DNA of 64,000 nt, taken from assembly GCA_037013495.1 (NCBI GenBank), contig CM072811.1, positions 17,862,659 through 17,926,658 on the forward strand. Reading direction: 5' to 3'. Shown piece by piece: positions 11,582 to 21,403 of the stretch. The notes beneath the pieces are model-generated. The model saw only the letters and a program-made list of their open reading frames with translations. It was not told the origin of the DNA and did not search any database. Source of the stretch: Hippophae tibetana (Eukaryota; Streptophyta; Magnoliopsida; Rosales; Elaeagnaceae). Every line of letters starts with the position of its first letter. The stretch's first letter is position 1. The position numbers and the translations under genes were made by a program.

Positions 11582-11872
11582 TTTATTTATAATAGATTAG
11601 CCATTTTTTTCTTTTTGGGTGACAACTTGTTTTCTAATTGATCTTAAAGTACACTCAATTTCAAGATCTAAATGTAAGATTTCTCCTTCACGAACTCTGC
11701 TCATGCAATAGACTCAACTATGTTTCTATAATACTAAAGGATATGTATAAATAAAAACTAAATAAAAATTAATTAAATAAATAAATCACTAAAATAAAAT
11801 AAGTAAATTAAAGTTAAAGTAAACAAAAATAAATAAATAAATAAAATTAACTAAAATAAAAAATAAAAAACT
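11582..11872 (-). other. Athila A leader
   Basis: This stretch between the 5' LTR and gag is AT-rich with runs of AAAT tetranucleotides at 11765-11870. The primer-binding site expected just after the LTR is not recognisable here; the Athila B copy retains a degenerate one. Confidence 0.5.
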
Positions 11873-13401
11873 TGATAGCAATGAATGCGTAAATATACGT
11901 ATCAGAAGAAGTAATATAATAATAAAAAAGATCATTCTCACGAAAATTATTTTATTACAAACTAATTTTTAAAACTAAAAAATAAAAATTAATTTTTTTT
12001 ATGTGTTTATATTTTAAGGAAGCAAAATTAAAATAACTAAAAGTAAATAACAATAATTAATTAAATAAGTTTTTGGTAACTAAGAAGATATATGAGAAAA
12101 TATCTAGGAATACTTAATCTTCCAATTTTCTAAATACGTGAATTACTAAAATTTCTCCAATATAATTATCAATTAATTACATGATTAGTTGAATCTAACC
12201 TAGCATGTATTCATCTCTCAAGTAAATTACATACCATATAGTAATTAATTTAATCACACTCTCATGCCAATTGAATTGCATATTGCTCATTAAGTTCATC
12301 TATATTGGATGACATACATAAAAATCATAAATCTCTCCCTAGAAACTATGCATGTTATTTAATCATTACAAATAATTACATAATTCTCTCAAATCTATTT
12401 AATCGCTTCTATAGATAAATTGTTGGCCAAACAATTAATAGTATAAAATTCATATTAAATAATATAATTAAATTAAAATTATATTGCGATATAATATTAG
12501 ATCATCACATGGTGAAAATTGGGTTCATAAGATCTCTAGATTAATAAATTAACTATATATAGCTGTGTTCATAAAGCTCATATTTTTCATAAAGAAATAC
12601 ATAAAAATTGATAAAGAAAAGATTAGAAGAAGAAATACAATCAATCTCTTGAATTGTAGTACTAATCTCCTCTTGAATCTTCACCAAAATTATATCTCCT
12701 CTTCAATTTTTATCTCTTTTTAGCTCCAAAAACTAACCAAAATTATGATAATGACGGCCCCTTAGGGTTTATTGGGGTGACCAAAATTATATCTTCTTAG
12801 CTTAAAATCAAGGACTGAGATCAAAACAAGTAAAACTGATAGTGCCAGCCAATCACAATGCAACACGTGGCATACAGAATTAACTAGGTGAATCGTAGCA
12901 TGACACGTGGTAGGGGATATCTATCAGAGTCAATGCTCGCTAAGTTAGCACAACATAGTGCAACGTGATTCTCGAAAACGAATGGCGTGGTGCACTAGTG
13001 GAACGCGGGGAGCAATGGCATAGCGACAGGTGGTAGGATGGTTTGATCGATCTATGAACTTGGATTGAACGATGTGCTAATGCGTGGTACACGATTCATC
13101 CTCCTCACACACAGCGTAACATGATTCACTATTCTTACTTGTGTGGTATCCACATGGCTTGCCTATTCTGCTCATATGCTTACGTGACATGCCATATGAC
13201 AACTCTTGATTGAGCCTACATTAAAAATTTATAAAAATCCATAATAATTCTAGAAAAATTCAAAAAATTATATTGTCACCCCTTTTCACTAAAACGTTTA
13301 TATTTTAATGTTTTTAGCCCTAAAAATACTATTTATTGAATAAAAAAAGTAAATATGAATTAAAAAAGTGCGCTAATGACACTATTTTCATAGAGTCATC
13401 A
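11873..13401 (-). repeat. Athila A 5' LTR
   Basis: 1529-bp LTR matching 187-1383 plus 6984-7373. In plus orientation it starts TGATAGCAATG and ends GAGTCATCA. The end proximal to 13401 is GC-richer and carries ACACGTGG and CCAATCA motifs (12845-12920). It lacks about 20 bases near 11880 that read CACAAATTGTGTGTG in the other copies. Confidence 0.88.
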
Positions 13402-14766
13402 AATAGCTAGGCCCTAGGCTTATATAAGGTATCTTAAAAAATAATCAACTTAGTGATATTAAAGAAATTCTCTTTCTTTTTTCCATTATTCGTAATATTT
13501 TAGGAATGGTTCTTCTTTCTTCCTTTCGGAAGTTGAAGCCCTTTTATCCATGAGATAGAAAAATATCTTTAGGTTAGTCATACTTTATAGTTGCTAAATT
13601 ACTCTTCTAAAGATAGATACCATAGCTATGTTTGTCATATTCTAGAGTTGCTAGAGTGCTTGGCTAGATAATAGTTTTCTTGTGTTTGTTTCATAACACA
13701 AATATGAGGATATTTTTCCATTGAGTGAGTCAAGCTAGTCTAAACTTTACTTATCTCTTTCTTATTTGCTCAATACTTCCATATTATTAGTGTATTTGAG
13801 CTTCCGTCTGGCATCATTTTTGAAGGCTTTCCTTTTGATGGTAATGAATGGAATGTGTAAGCATTCTTGCAAAATCCAAATAGATCATAAACGTTTTTTG
13901 TTCCCCAACTAGAACTTCTTTACATGGAAAGATCTATTGTTCTCCAAGAGTACTAATTACCAATGAAGAATTTATTTCTTTCTCATAAATAGTGTGGACA
14001 ATTTTGTTGTGACAAAATTTTCTCAATATTGAAAGTAGAAAATTCTCTAGTTTTCTATAATGTTGGTTAGCCATGATGGAAGGGGTAGGGTGTTGAAATA
14101 GTCTCTAGTTTCGGTACAAGTTGATTAGAAATATGACTCACTATCCTAATCAACTTGAAAAGTCCTTCATAAAACCAAATTTTGTGCTAATAAGAATTCA
14201 ATTCTCACACTCTACTACAATATATCACGTCACATGAGAATCTCATCCCCATTGGGAGGGTCCAATCTAATCCATTTAAACTTTGTTATATCCAATTATC
14301 ATATCTAATTTGATAATTACTAAAATATCATTGCTTGTTCCTCAAGCTTTAAATGCCTATCAAATATTTAAATTTTGTATTTTAATATTTTAATTAATTC
14401 ATATAATTATTTAGTATAATTATATAATATACAATTAATTTTTATTGATTAAATAACTGAGCTAAAATTACTATTTTACCTATACATATTTATTTTTCAT
14501 TTTTTATCCTCATAAAATATTATATTAAATAAATATGCAATAATAATCAATTCCAAATAACTATTCATTTAGCTTGAAAATAAAATCGTTCAATCATTGT
14601 TATGAACCAAACTTAGGGTCTAATAGAATTAGGATTTCAAGCTCAAATAAAGACTTAAAACATTAATTAACCTCTTAATTAATTATTAATCTTTATTAAT
14701 ATCATATTTACAACACTATATACATGAGACTAAACTTTAAAATATCACAACTAATAACCAATTGAA
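13402..14766. other. Non-coding stretch between elements
   Basis: No frame or recognisable domain was found. The stretch is AT-rich, with a slightly less AT-rich patch at 14080-14290. Nothing supports a gene. Confidence 0.4.
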
Positions 14767-14940
14767 TGTTTGGGCCTAAGATAGGACAACAAGTACCTAG
14801 AGACTATAAACAAAGGAAGTTAATTGATTTAATGCTCACCTTATAACCACCAATTGGTTTCTAGAAGGATATGGACAACTATTTCTTCAAAACTCTATAC
14901 TTAAGTGTGCATGTCTTAGAGAAACTCAAGGATGGGTGAT

Positions 14941-15418
14941 TGATGAGTGCTCAAAAAGCACTAAAATTACCATGATTTTATGCACATTAATTGATTAAAA
15001 ATATATATATTATTTTATCATATATTTATATAAATCTATCTTTTCAGAATCACAGGTATTTTTATTGTTTTTTTTAGGTATTTTCGCTTAAAAAAGTAAC
15101 TTAAAGACTAAAAGAAAAATACTAGAGTTTTGCATAAACGTTTATTGAATCTGTATCTATGTTTATTTTTACATTATTAGATTAAAAACACAAAACCCCA
15201 AAATATCGTGATAGGATGTTTATGATTTAATTTTATTTTTAAAAGTTTGAATAATAAATTAAAAACCACATACATTCCTTCCCTAGATCGACCTTCCCTA
15301 GATCGACCTTGGGAGTATACTTATCATTTTCTATGAAATGATTCATGCACTTACGAGAGTTTTATAAATATAAAAGCAAAGTATTGGCAGGATTGGTGAT
15401 GTTGGTTTTTGCTCATCA
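14941..15418 (+). repeat. 478-bp solo LTR nested in the small LTR element
   Basis: Begins TGATGAGTGC and ends GCTCATCA, with a perfect 5-bp duplication GTGAT on both sides (14936-14940 and 15419-15423). Its interior matches 61799-63470 in part, and matches 63590 onward in inverted orientation (the CACTTACGAGAGTTTTATAA stretch). It contains a 14-bp tandem repeat CCTAGATCGACCTT near 15281-15310. It is probably a recombination-derived or internally deleted LTR. Confidence 0.8.
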
Positions 15419-15484
15419 GTGATCCCATAAAAAGTACCTCGATCCTACAAGTGATAGAAGAGCTTGGTCACATGTTCGGTAGGT

Positions 15485-15640
15485 GGGCTAGCACCATATT
15501 AACTACCAGTGCATGATGAAAATTGTGGTAGCTATATCATATGGTGGGCTAGCATTGTATCAGTAAGTAGTGTGTGGCAAAGGTCAAGGGGCCGAGTCAT
15601 ATTATGGGCTAGGTCTATATTAACTAGCAAGTGTGTTGGC
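15485..15640 (+). repeat. Degenerate 60-bp tandem repeat, three copies
   Basis: The motif GTGGGCTAGCACCATATTAA with variants recurs at about 15485, 15545 and 15604, a spacing of about 60 bp, inside the small LTR element. Confidence 0.6.
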
Positions 15641-15930
15641 ATTATGTCAAATAATAGAAGGCCAAGATAGCAAGATAGTCAAAACATGGGCCTATGACAA
15701 GGTTTGAGTCCCTAAGCTATCATTGAGAGGGAGATTGTTAGGCCTATCATAGAACAACGAGCACCTAAAGACTATAGAGGGATAAAGTTAAATGATTTAA
15801 TGTTCACCTTTTAATCACATGTTTGTTTTTAGAATGATATGAGCAATCATTTCTTCATAACTCTATAGTTAAGTATGCTTGTCTTGGAGAAACTCGAGGA
15901 TGGTTATGGGTTACTTTGATTATTTCACTT

Positions 15931-16562
15931 CAACTCAATCATATTGTATATACATTAATTAATACACTAAGTTTTAAGAAGACAAAATAATCATAAATAT
16001 TTTGATGATTTATTTGAAGAATATAATAACACGCATAAATAAATGAAATCATCCTTTTATTTATTCTAATTTTAACAAAAATAAATACACACGTTTGCAT
16101 TTAGGGCTCCTATCCTAATTGGTAGATTGATTGATTCCGTTTAAATTGTATACCCTCTAGGATGCAAAATCAATCTTGATCAATCAATTAATGGCTAGAT
16201 TGATGGAGTAAGTGCATGGCTAATTTTAATTTTTCATCTGATCGTTCTTGATCAATTTCGATTGAAACTTGATCAATCGAACACCCTTGATTGCACTCCT
16301 AACACGTGTTTTTGTTCCTTTTTACTCGTTTCATTCCAAATATCTATAAGGTACAAAATAAAGAAATAAAGTATAATGAGAATATGAAATTAGTAAATGT
16401 GATCAAATTTGATACGTAAAATATCTATAAATTAGCACCTTTCAATATATAGCAAAGAATAAATATTACAACATAATGAAAACTCCTACATTTTAATAAT
16501 ATTACATTCTTAAACTTAACATACACACAAGTTAAATATAAAATTGTCATTTTTTGGTAAAC
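15931..16562. other. Non-coding stretch with TTGATCAATC motifs
   Basis: No gene seen. At 16130-16290 there are repeated TTGATCAATC and TAGATTGATT motifs, like those in the LTRs of the intronic Copia remnant (37380-37580, 41330-41460). This may be a fragment of that LTR family. Confidence 0.4.
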
Positions 16563-16886
16563 TGTTTAGAAGCATGGATTGGCCAAGTGACAGCTCAAGC
16601 CAGACAACAACTCAAGCTAGACGACAGCCCGAGGCATACAATAGTCGGAGCTAAGAGATTGTCTAAACATAGCCCAAGATTAAGGGATAGTGCTAGCCTT
16701 AATTGTGTATATGGGGCTATCTGACTAACCGAGCCTTGGGTATTCTCATGTGTCCATCCTATGTAATCGACACGTGTACATGTAAAACTCTATAAATATA
16801 TGGAAACCCCAAGAAATCCAAACATTCCATCATTTGATCTAGATTTTCTCTAAGTTTTCCCTCTAAAATTTAGACAAATCCCAACA
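16563..16886 (+). repeat. Tat-1 5' LTR
   Basis: 324-bp LTR starting TGTTTAGAAG and ending CAAATCCCAACA. It pairs with 27274-27600 (shared GGATTGG, GCCTTGGGT, CTCATGTGTCCATC and CTATAAATATATGG stretches). CTATAAATATATGG (16790-16803) is the likely TATA box. Confidence 0.88.
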
Positions 16887-16887
16887 T

Positions 16888-16908
16888 TTTTCCGCCCACC
16901 ATAGGGAT
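16888..16908 (+). other. Tat-1 primer-binding site
   Basis: TTTCCGCCCACCATAGGG lies directly after the LTR. It resembles the Tat-lineage primer site TGGCGCCCACCGTGGGG with a few changes, supporting the lineage call and the LTR end. Confidence 0.7.
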
Positions 16909-17047
16909 CAGATTTTGAGGTTAAGCTTAAGTTTCTTACTGCATATTTTACAAGATTCACCCAGAGCTTTGAGAGAAACTTGGGAGATTAAACGTACTCC
17001 GCGCATAAGCTATACTTAAAACTCACAATCATATATTCTATAACACC

Positions 17048-18380
17048 ATGGTAAGAACGCGTGCTGAAGGATAATTGAGGCTAGCTAACGAAAAAGCAGA
17101 AACAATATAGGGGAACACTTAGCCATTGTGTAACAAGACCATAATTGAGGCTAACATTCATCAAGAGTTAGCTTGTCAACTCCTTGAGTTAAGGAGAGCG
17201 ATCAAGGTGACAAGGAGAGAAAATAGGTCACTACACTCTAAGTCAAGATGAGAGGCCTTTGATGATCGAGACACCTACCTGATTGATAGAAACATACCAG
17301 AGCGCATCTTGCACAAACCTACCCAAGTTGAGCAAGTGGTCGAAAGGAACCCATTTTCTAGCTTGGCAAGACCTAGCGAAAAATAGAGGATTAATGAAAG
17401 AAAAAACTGGAAGGCTCGATTTCAAGCATTGGAATAGGCCAATAAAAACAAGATATGGCTTTGATGGCGGCCAATGGAAGGCATGAGAAGGAAAAGGCCC
17501 CTTATGATGTAGATAGGAATTGTGAGCAATTATGTGTGTCCCCATTTGCTGACAAGATAAAAAATTATGAATTGCCAGCCAAGTTTAATGCTCCTAAATG
17601 CCCCATTTAGTTTGGAACTAAAGAACTTGTGACACATGTACAACACTTCAAGATACATAGAAGTGGTTCAATAACTTGGCAACTCTCTCCATCACCTTCT
17701 TCTCGCAATTTCCCATACTATTCATGACATCACCTCTTATCAATCGTTCAAGAAATGGGTGAGTCCATAGAGGAATACATGAAATGATTCAGAGAGGAGA
17801 AACTGGAAATCTCCAATTTTCCTAACTCTATTGCTATAGAAGCCTTCAAGAAAGGTCTTTTAAAAAATTCTGACTTGTTTGTAGATATAACCAAAAACAT
17901 TCCTCGCAACCTAGAGGAGGCATACGGAGAGGTCAAAATTTTTGTCAATCTCGAGAGAGAGTTAAGTCTAGTTAAAGGCTATCAAACTAGCATAAAAGTG
18001 GTACTAGATCAAAAGAAGAGAAGGATAAGCCCAGACATGGCACATCAAAACAACAAAAACAAATTCTTTACACCAAATGACAGGATAGGTGGACAATGGT
18101 TGAAGAATAGAGGATCTTGGGGGAGGTCACTCTCTCCTTTTAGAGGGCCTCCTTTGAGAGTGTATCTGGCCCAGGCTGTATTAAGGATGGAAAAGGAACA
18201 TGCATAATGTTAGGTGGACCCCGAAGATGAAATCCCCGCTCAGAGACTCATCTATATGGTTTGTCTTCCATGAAGATGTAGACCACGAAACAAGAGACTA
18301 TAGACACCTTAAAAAAGAGATAGAGAAGTTATTAGCATGGGAAAATCTAAAGGACCTCGTTATTGGAAATAAGTAATGAG
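17048..18380 (+). pseudogene. Tat-1 gag (degenerate)
   Basis: A start at 17048 reads MVRTRAEG, like the MVNTR or MVRTR opening of Tat gag, but stops follow quickly. Later fragments read YELPAKFNAPKCP, the gag core (GESIEEYMK, REEKLEISNF) and an open stretch 17875-18207 (MFVDITKNIPRNLEEAYGEV). The domain order fits gag but many stops and frameshifts interrupt it, and I could not place a zinc knuckle. Confidence 0.7.
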
Positions 18381-18589
18381 GAAACTGTCAAAATAGGCAA
18401 GAGGTGCCAAAACCAGTGAACCCATTGTGTAGTGCAAGAGATCACCATAATGAGCCCAACATAAGAACTATACATACCATACACGGAGGACCTGGGATCA
18501 ATGAGATCTCAAATAACTCACGCAAAAGGTTTACAAGAGAGCTACATAATGCCCTCATATGTATGCCTTGGATAAGGCAAGACCTACTG

Positions 18590-19160
18590 TAGAGATTGTT
18601 TTCAATGAAAAAGATGAGACCTTGTCCCTTCATGAAGATCCTTTGGTAATTACCTTGAGGATATGATCTTATGATGTCTATCAGATAATGATTGACATAG
18701 GAAGTTCAGGGGATCTCCTTTTCTAACTACTCCTAAGGCTTTAAGAGTGAAGGAATTTAATATTGCTAAGGTAAAACTCCATCTAGTAAGGTTCAACAGC
18801 AGTACCACCTATGCAATAGGAACAATGGCACTGTCGGTCATGGAAAAAGGAATGATAATATTCGTAGTCATCGATGTACTGACACACTACAACTCCATCC
18901 TAGGCAGGCCATGAATACAAAAAATGAGGGCATTACCATCCACCTTTCATCGGTAATCAAATTCCCTACTAAAGAGGGCCCAAGTTAGATAAGATGAGAC
19001 CAGGAAAAAACTAGAAGCTACTACAATACCACCATGAGAGACGTTTCCCACAAGTAGAAATCACAGAGGGTCTCTCTCAAAAGAGGCCAGTGGACAAAGG
19101 CTTGGCAAGGCCTGTCGATCTTAACAAGGTAAGAGACCTTCCAATAGAAGATCAAGGGAG
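18590..19160 (+). pseudogene. Tat-1 aspartic protease
   Basis: The frame reads EDPLVITLRI then a stop, then YQIMIDIGSSGDLLF, the active-site segment (usually VDTGSSADILF; here D-I-G-S-S). Further on TYAIGTMALSVMEKG and THYNSILGRP match the rest of a retropepsin of the Tat type. At least two stops and a frameshift lie within it. Confidence 0.7.
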
Positions 19161-19790
19161 AACCACCCCTTGAAGATGGGAATGGATTTGACGATAGAGG
19201 TAGAGGAGAAACTATCTCAGTTCCTCAGGAAAAAATTGGATATCTTCGCATGGACCCTGACAGACATGCTTTGGATTGATCTAAAATTCATAACACACCA
19301 ACTAAATGTCAATCAGCTAGACCTATTCAAAAAAGAAAAAAAAAAGGAAATTCCCAAGGGAAAAGAACGAGGTGATCAAGCATCAAGTTGTTTCCCTTAG
19401 AGAGGATGGAGTTATAAGAGAGGTCAACTATCCTTCATGGTTGTCAAATGTGGTGCTAGTAATGAAGGCATATGGGTCATCCCTTATGTTTACCCTTCAC
19501 AAGTCTAAATGAGAGGCTTTTTCCGGTTTTGGAAAATGAGTTTCTTAAATGCATACTCTAAGTACCACCAAATTAGAATGCACCCCGAGGATGAGGAAAA
19601 AATTCCTTTTATCATAGAGGAAGAGACCTTCTATTATACCAAGACGCCTTTCAGATTGAAGAACACATGCACCACATATCAACGTCTAGTTAACACAATG
19701 TTTGAAAGTCAACAAGGAAGGAATCTAGAGGCCTATATGGATGACATAGTGGTAAAATTAACATAACCCATAGACCTCGTCAAGGATCTG
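19161..19790 (+). pseudogene. Tat-1 reverse transcriptase
   Basis: FLRKKLDIFAWTLTDM (19170-19400) is the conserved stretch before RT. RT itself is in shifted frames: REDGVIREVNYPSWLSNVVL, then 19509-19766 with NAYSKYHQIRMHPEDEEK and the catalytic EAYMDDIVVK. The YMDD aspartates are intact but the chain is broken by frameshifts around 19400 and 19510. Confidence 0.85.
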
Positions 19791-20570
19791 AAAGAGGTAT
19801 TTTCAGTCATCCAAAGGTACAACATGAGACTTAACCTCAATAATGTATCTTTGGTGTTGTTATAGGAAAATTCCTAAGATATCTTGTATCGACTAGAAGG
19901 ATTAAGTCCAACCCAAACAAGATACAAGCTTTAGTGAACATGAAGCCACCTACCAACCTTAAGGGAATCCAATAGTTGAATTGGAGAATAGTGGTGCTGA
20001 ATAGATTTATCTCTAAATGTATAGATAAGTGTTTTCCCTTATTCAAAATGATGAGAAAAAATACATCAGTCTTTTGGAATGAGGATTGTAGTAGAGCCTT
20101 TGAGGAAATCAAAAGGTACATGAGCAACCCACATGTCTTGGTTAGCCCTCTCCAAGGTGAGATTCTTTATACGTATTTGGTTGTGGCACCCCAAACATGT
20201 AGCACCATGATCTTAGCCAAAAGAGACAAGATCCAATACCCTATTTACTTCATCATTCAAATCCTGACAGATGCTCAAAGTAGACATCCAATAATGGAAA
20301 AGTTGGCCTTTACTCTCAAAGTTAACGCGAAAGCTTAAATATTACTTTGGCTCACATACAGTTGTGACATTCACCTCTCATCCACTTGAAAGTGTTTTGA
20401 CAAGGCTAAAGGTGGTAGGAAGGTTGGAACAAATCACCTTAAAGTTGATAAAATATGATATTAAATACATTTCTAAAACAACCATGAAAGGGCAAGTTAT
20501 GGCCGAGTTTGTGGTAGATTATAGTGAAACACAAGAGGTCGTCAGCAATGAAGGGGAGTAAGAAGTGTAT
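19791..20570 (+). pseudogene. Tat-1 RNase H (Ty3/Gypsy type)
   Basis: 19976-20338 carries NRFISKCIDKCFPLFKMMRK and FWNEDCSRAFEEIKRYMSNP, the connection and start of RNase H, ending RHPIMEKLAFTLKVNAKA. A stop follows, then 20364-20561 (FTSHPLESVLTRL, VGRLEQITLKLIKYDIKYIS, KGQVMAEFVVDY), the Tat-type RNase H end. Confidence 0.82.
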
Positions 20571-20589
20571 AAGGTTGACCAAAAAGATA

Positions 20590-21085
20590 GAGCTTCTTGA
20601 CAAGTTTTTGTAGACGGAGCACACAACTTTAATAGTGCTAGACTAGGGCTGGTCATAGTAGATCACGACAATAGTCAGGCTTGATTTCTAAGAAACTAAT
20701 ATTGTCACTGAATATGAAACATCTATATTTGGGGTCATGACCTCAAAGAAACTAGGGTAAATAAAATCACTTTTCACAACAACTCTAGACTAGTGGTTAA
20801 CCAGTTCTTCGGAACATTCGAAACTAGGGATGGAAAGATGAAGGGGTACTTGGAGAGGTTAAAATGGGAATGGTCATGCCGATGCACTAGCCACACTAGC
20901 TTCCTTATGTGAAGCCAACCTCGACAAAGTGGTCTCAGTTACGATATTGATAAAGGCCAGTTTGGAAGAAGCTAAAAGAATAGTGGGCTATATGGATGCC
21001 CCTACCCACTCATGGTTCACTCAAATCTTTAAATTCTTGCAAGGGAAGGACCTTCCTACGGACCCCAAACTGGCCTCACACTTGT
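20590..21085 (+). pseudogene. Tat-1 second (archaeal-type) RNase H
   Basis: QVFVDGAHNFNSARLGLVIV opens a second RNase H, the additional domain of dual-RNase H Tat elements. After stops the text continues GHADALATLASLCEANLDKV, then SWFTQIFKFLQGKDLPTDPK, the region that normally leads to integrase. Coding sequence ends here and the tandem array starts, so integrase is deleted. Confidence 0.75.
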
Positions 21086-21403
21086 AAATATCACGAGTTA
21101 ACCACCTCGGTTAGGAATAAGTTTAGTGCTTTGATAATGAAAAGAAAGCTGAGCACCTTGATCAGGAACCAGGTAGAGCTCTTTCTCCCACTATTATATG
21201 CCGCACGCTGATCACCTCAGGTAAAAACCAAGTAGACTACCCTGGCACTTGAAAATATCACGAGTTGACCACCTTGATGAAGAACTAGATTGGAGCTTTG
21301 ATAATGAAAGAAGAGTTGAGCACCATAGTCAAGAACCAGGTAAAGCTTCCTCTTTTACAATTATATGCCACAGGTTGATCACCTCAGTTAAGAATGAGGT
21401 AGA

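Larger units (their letters stand above)
187..13401 (-). mobile_element. Athila A: Athila-like Ty3/Gypsy element, non-autonomous, with nested insertions
   Basis: A long LTR retrotransposon read on the minus strand: 5' LTR 13401-11873, gag 11565-10525, protease region about 10110-9589, a pol linker, a short stretch like the end of pol, then the 3' LTR (7373-6984 plus 1383-187). The LTRs begin TGAT and end near CA in element orientation. The flanks AATAT (182-186) and AATAG (13402-13406) match at four of five bases and are the likely target-site duplication. Reverse transcriptase, RNase H and integrase are absent: the linker at 9140-9358 is followed almost at once by pol-end sequence near 8960-8880. 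The gag sequence, the GGGGGAGGG purine-rich motif near 8690 and the layout match plant Athila-type elements. A Copia element interrupts the 3' LTR. Its own protein genes are broken, so it cannot move by itself. Confidence 0.85.
14767..15930 (+). mobile_element. Small LTR element (TRIM-like) with a nested LTR
   Basis: Two direct repeats of about 175 bp start at 14767 (TGTTTGGGCC) and 15736 (TGTTAGGCCT) and run in parallel to about 14936 and 15905. The second is preceded by a polypurine tract (GAGAGGGAGAT, 15725-15735), as for a 3' LTR. The interior after removal of the nested LTR is only about 310 bp and encodes no protein. This fits a TRIM-like or strongly deleted LTR element. The outer ends and target duplication could not be fixed. 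Confidence 0.6.

Noticed and set aside
17243..17545. 100-residue open frame antisense to Tat-1 gag
   Set aside because: Shadow of the gag sequence; no counterpart or motif.
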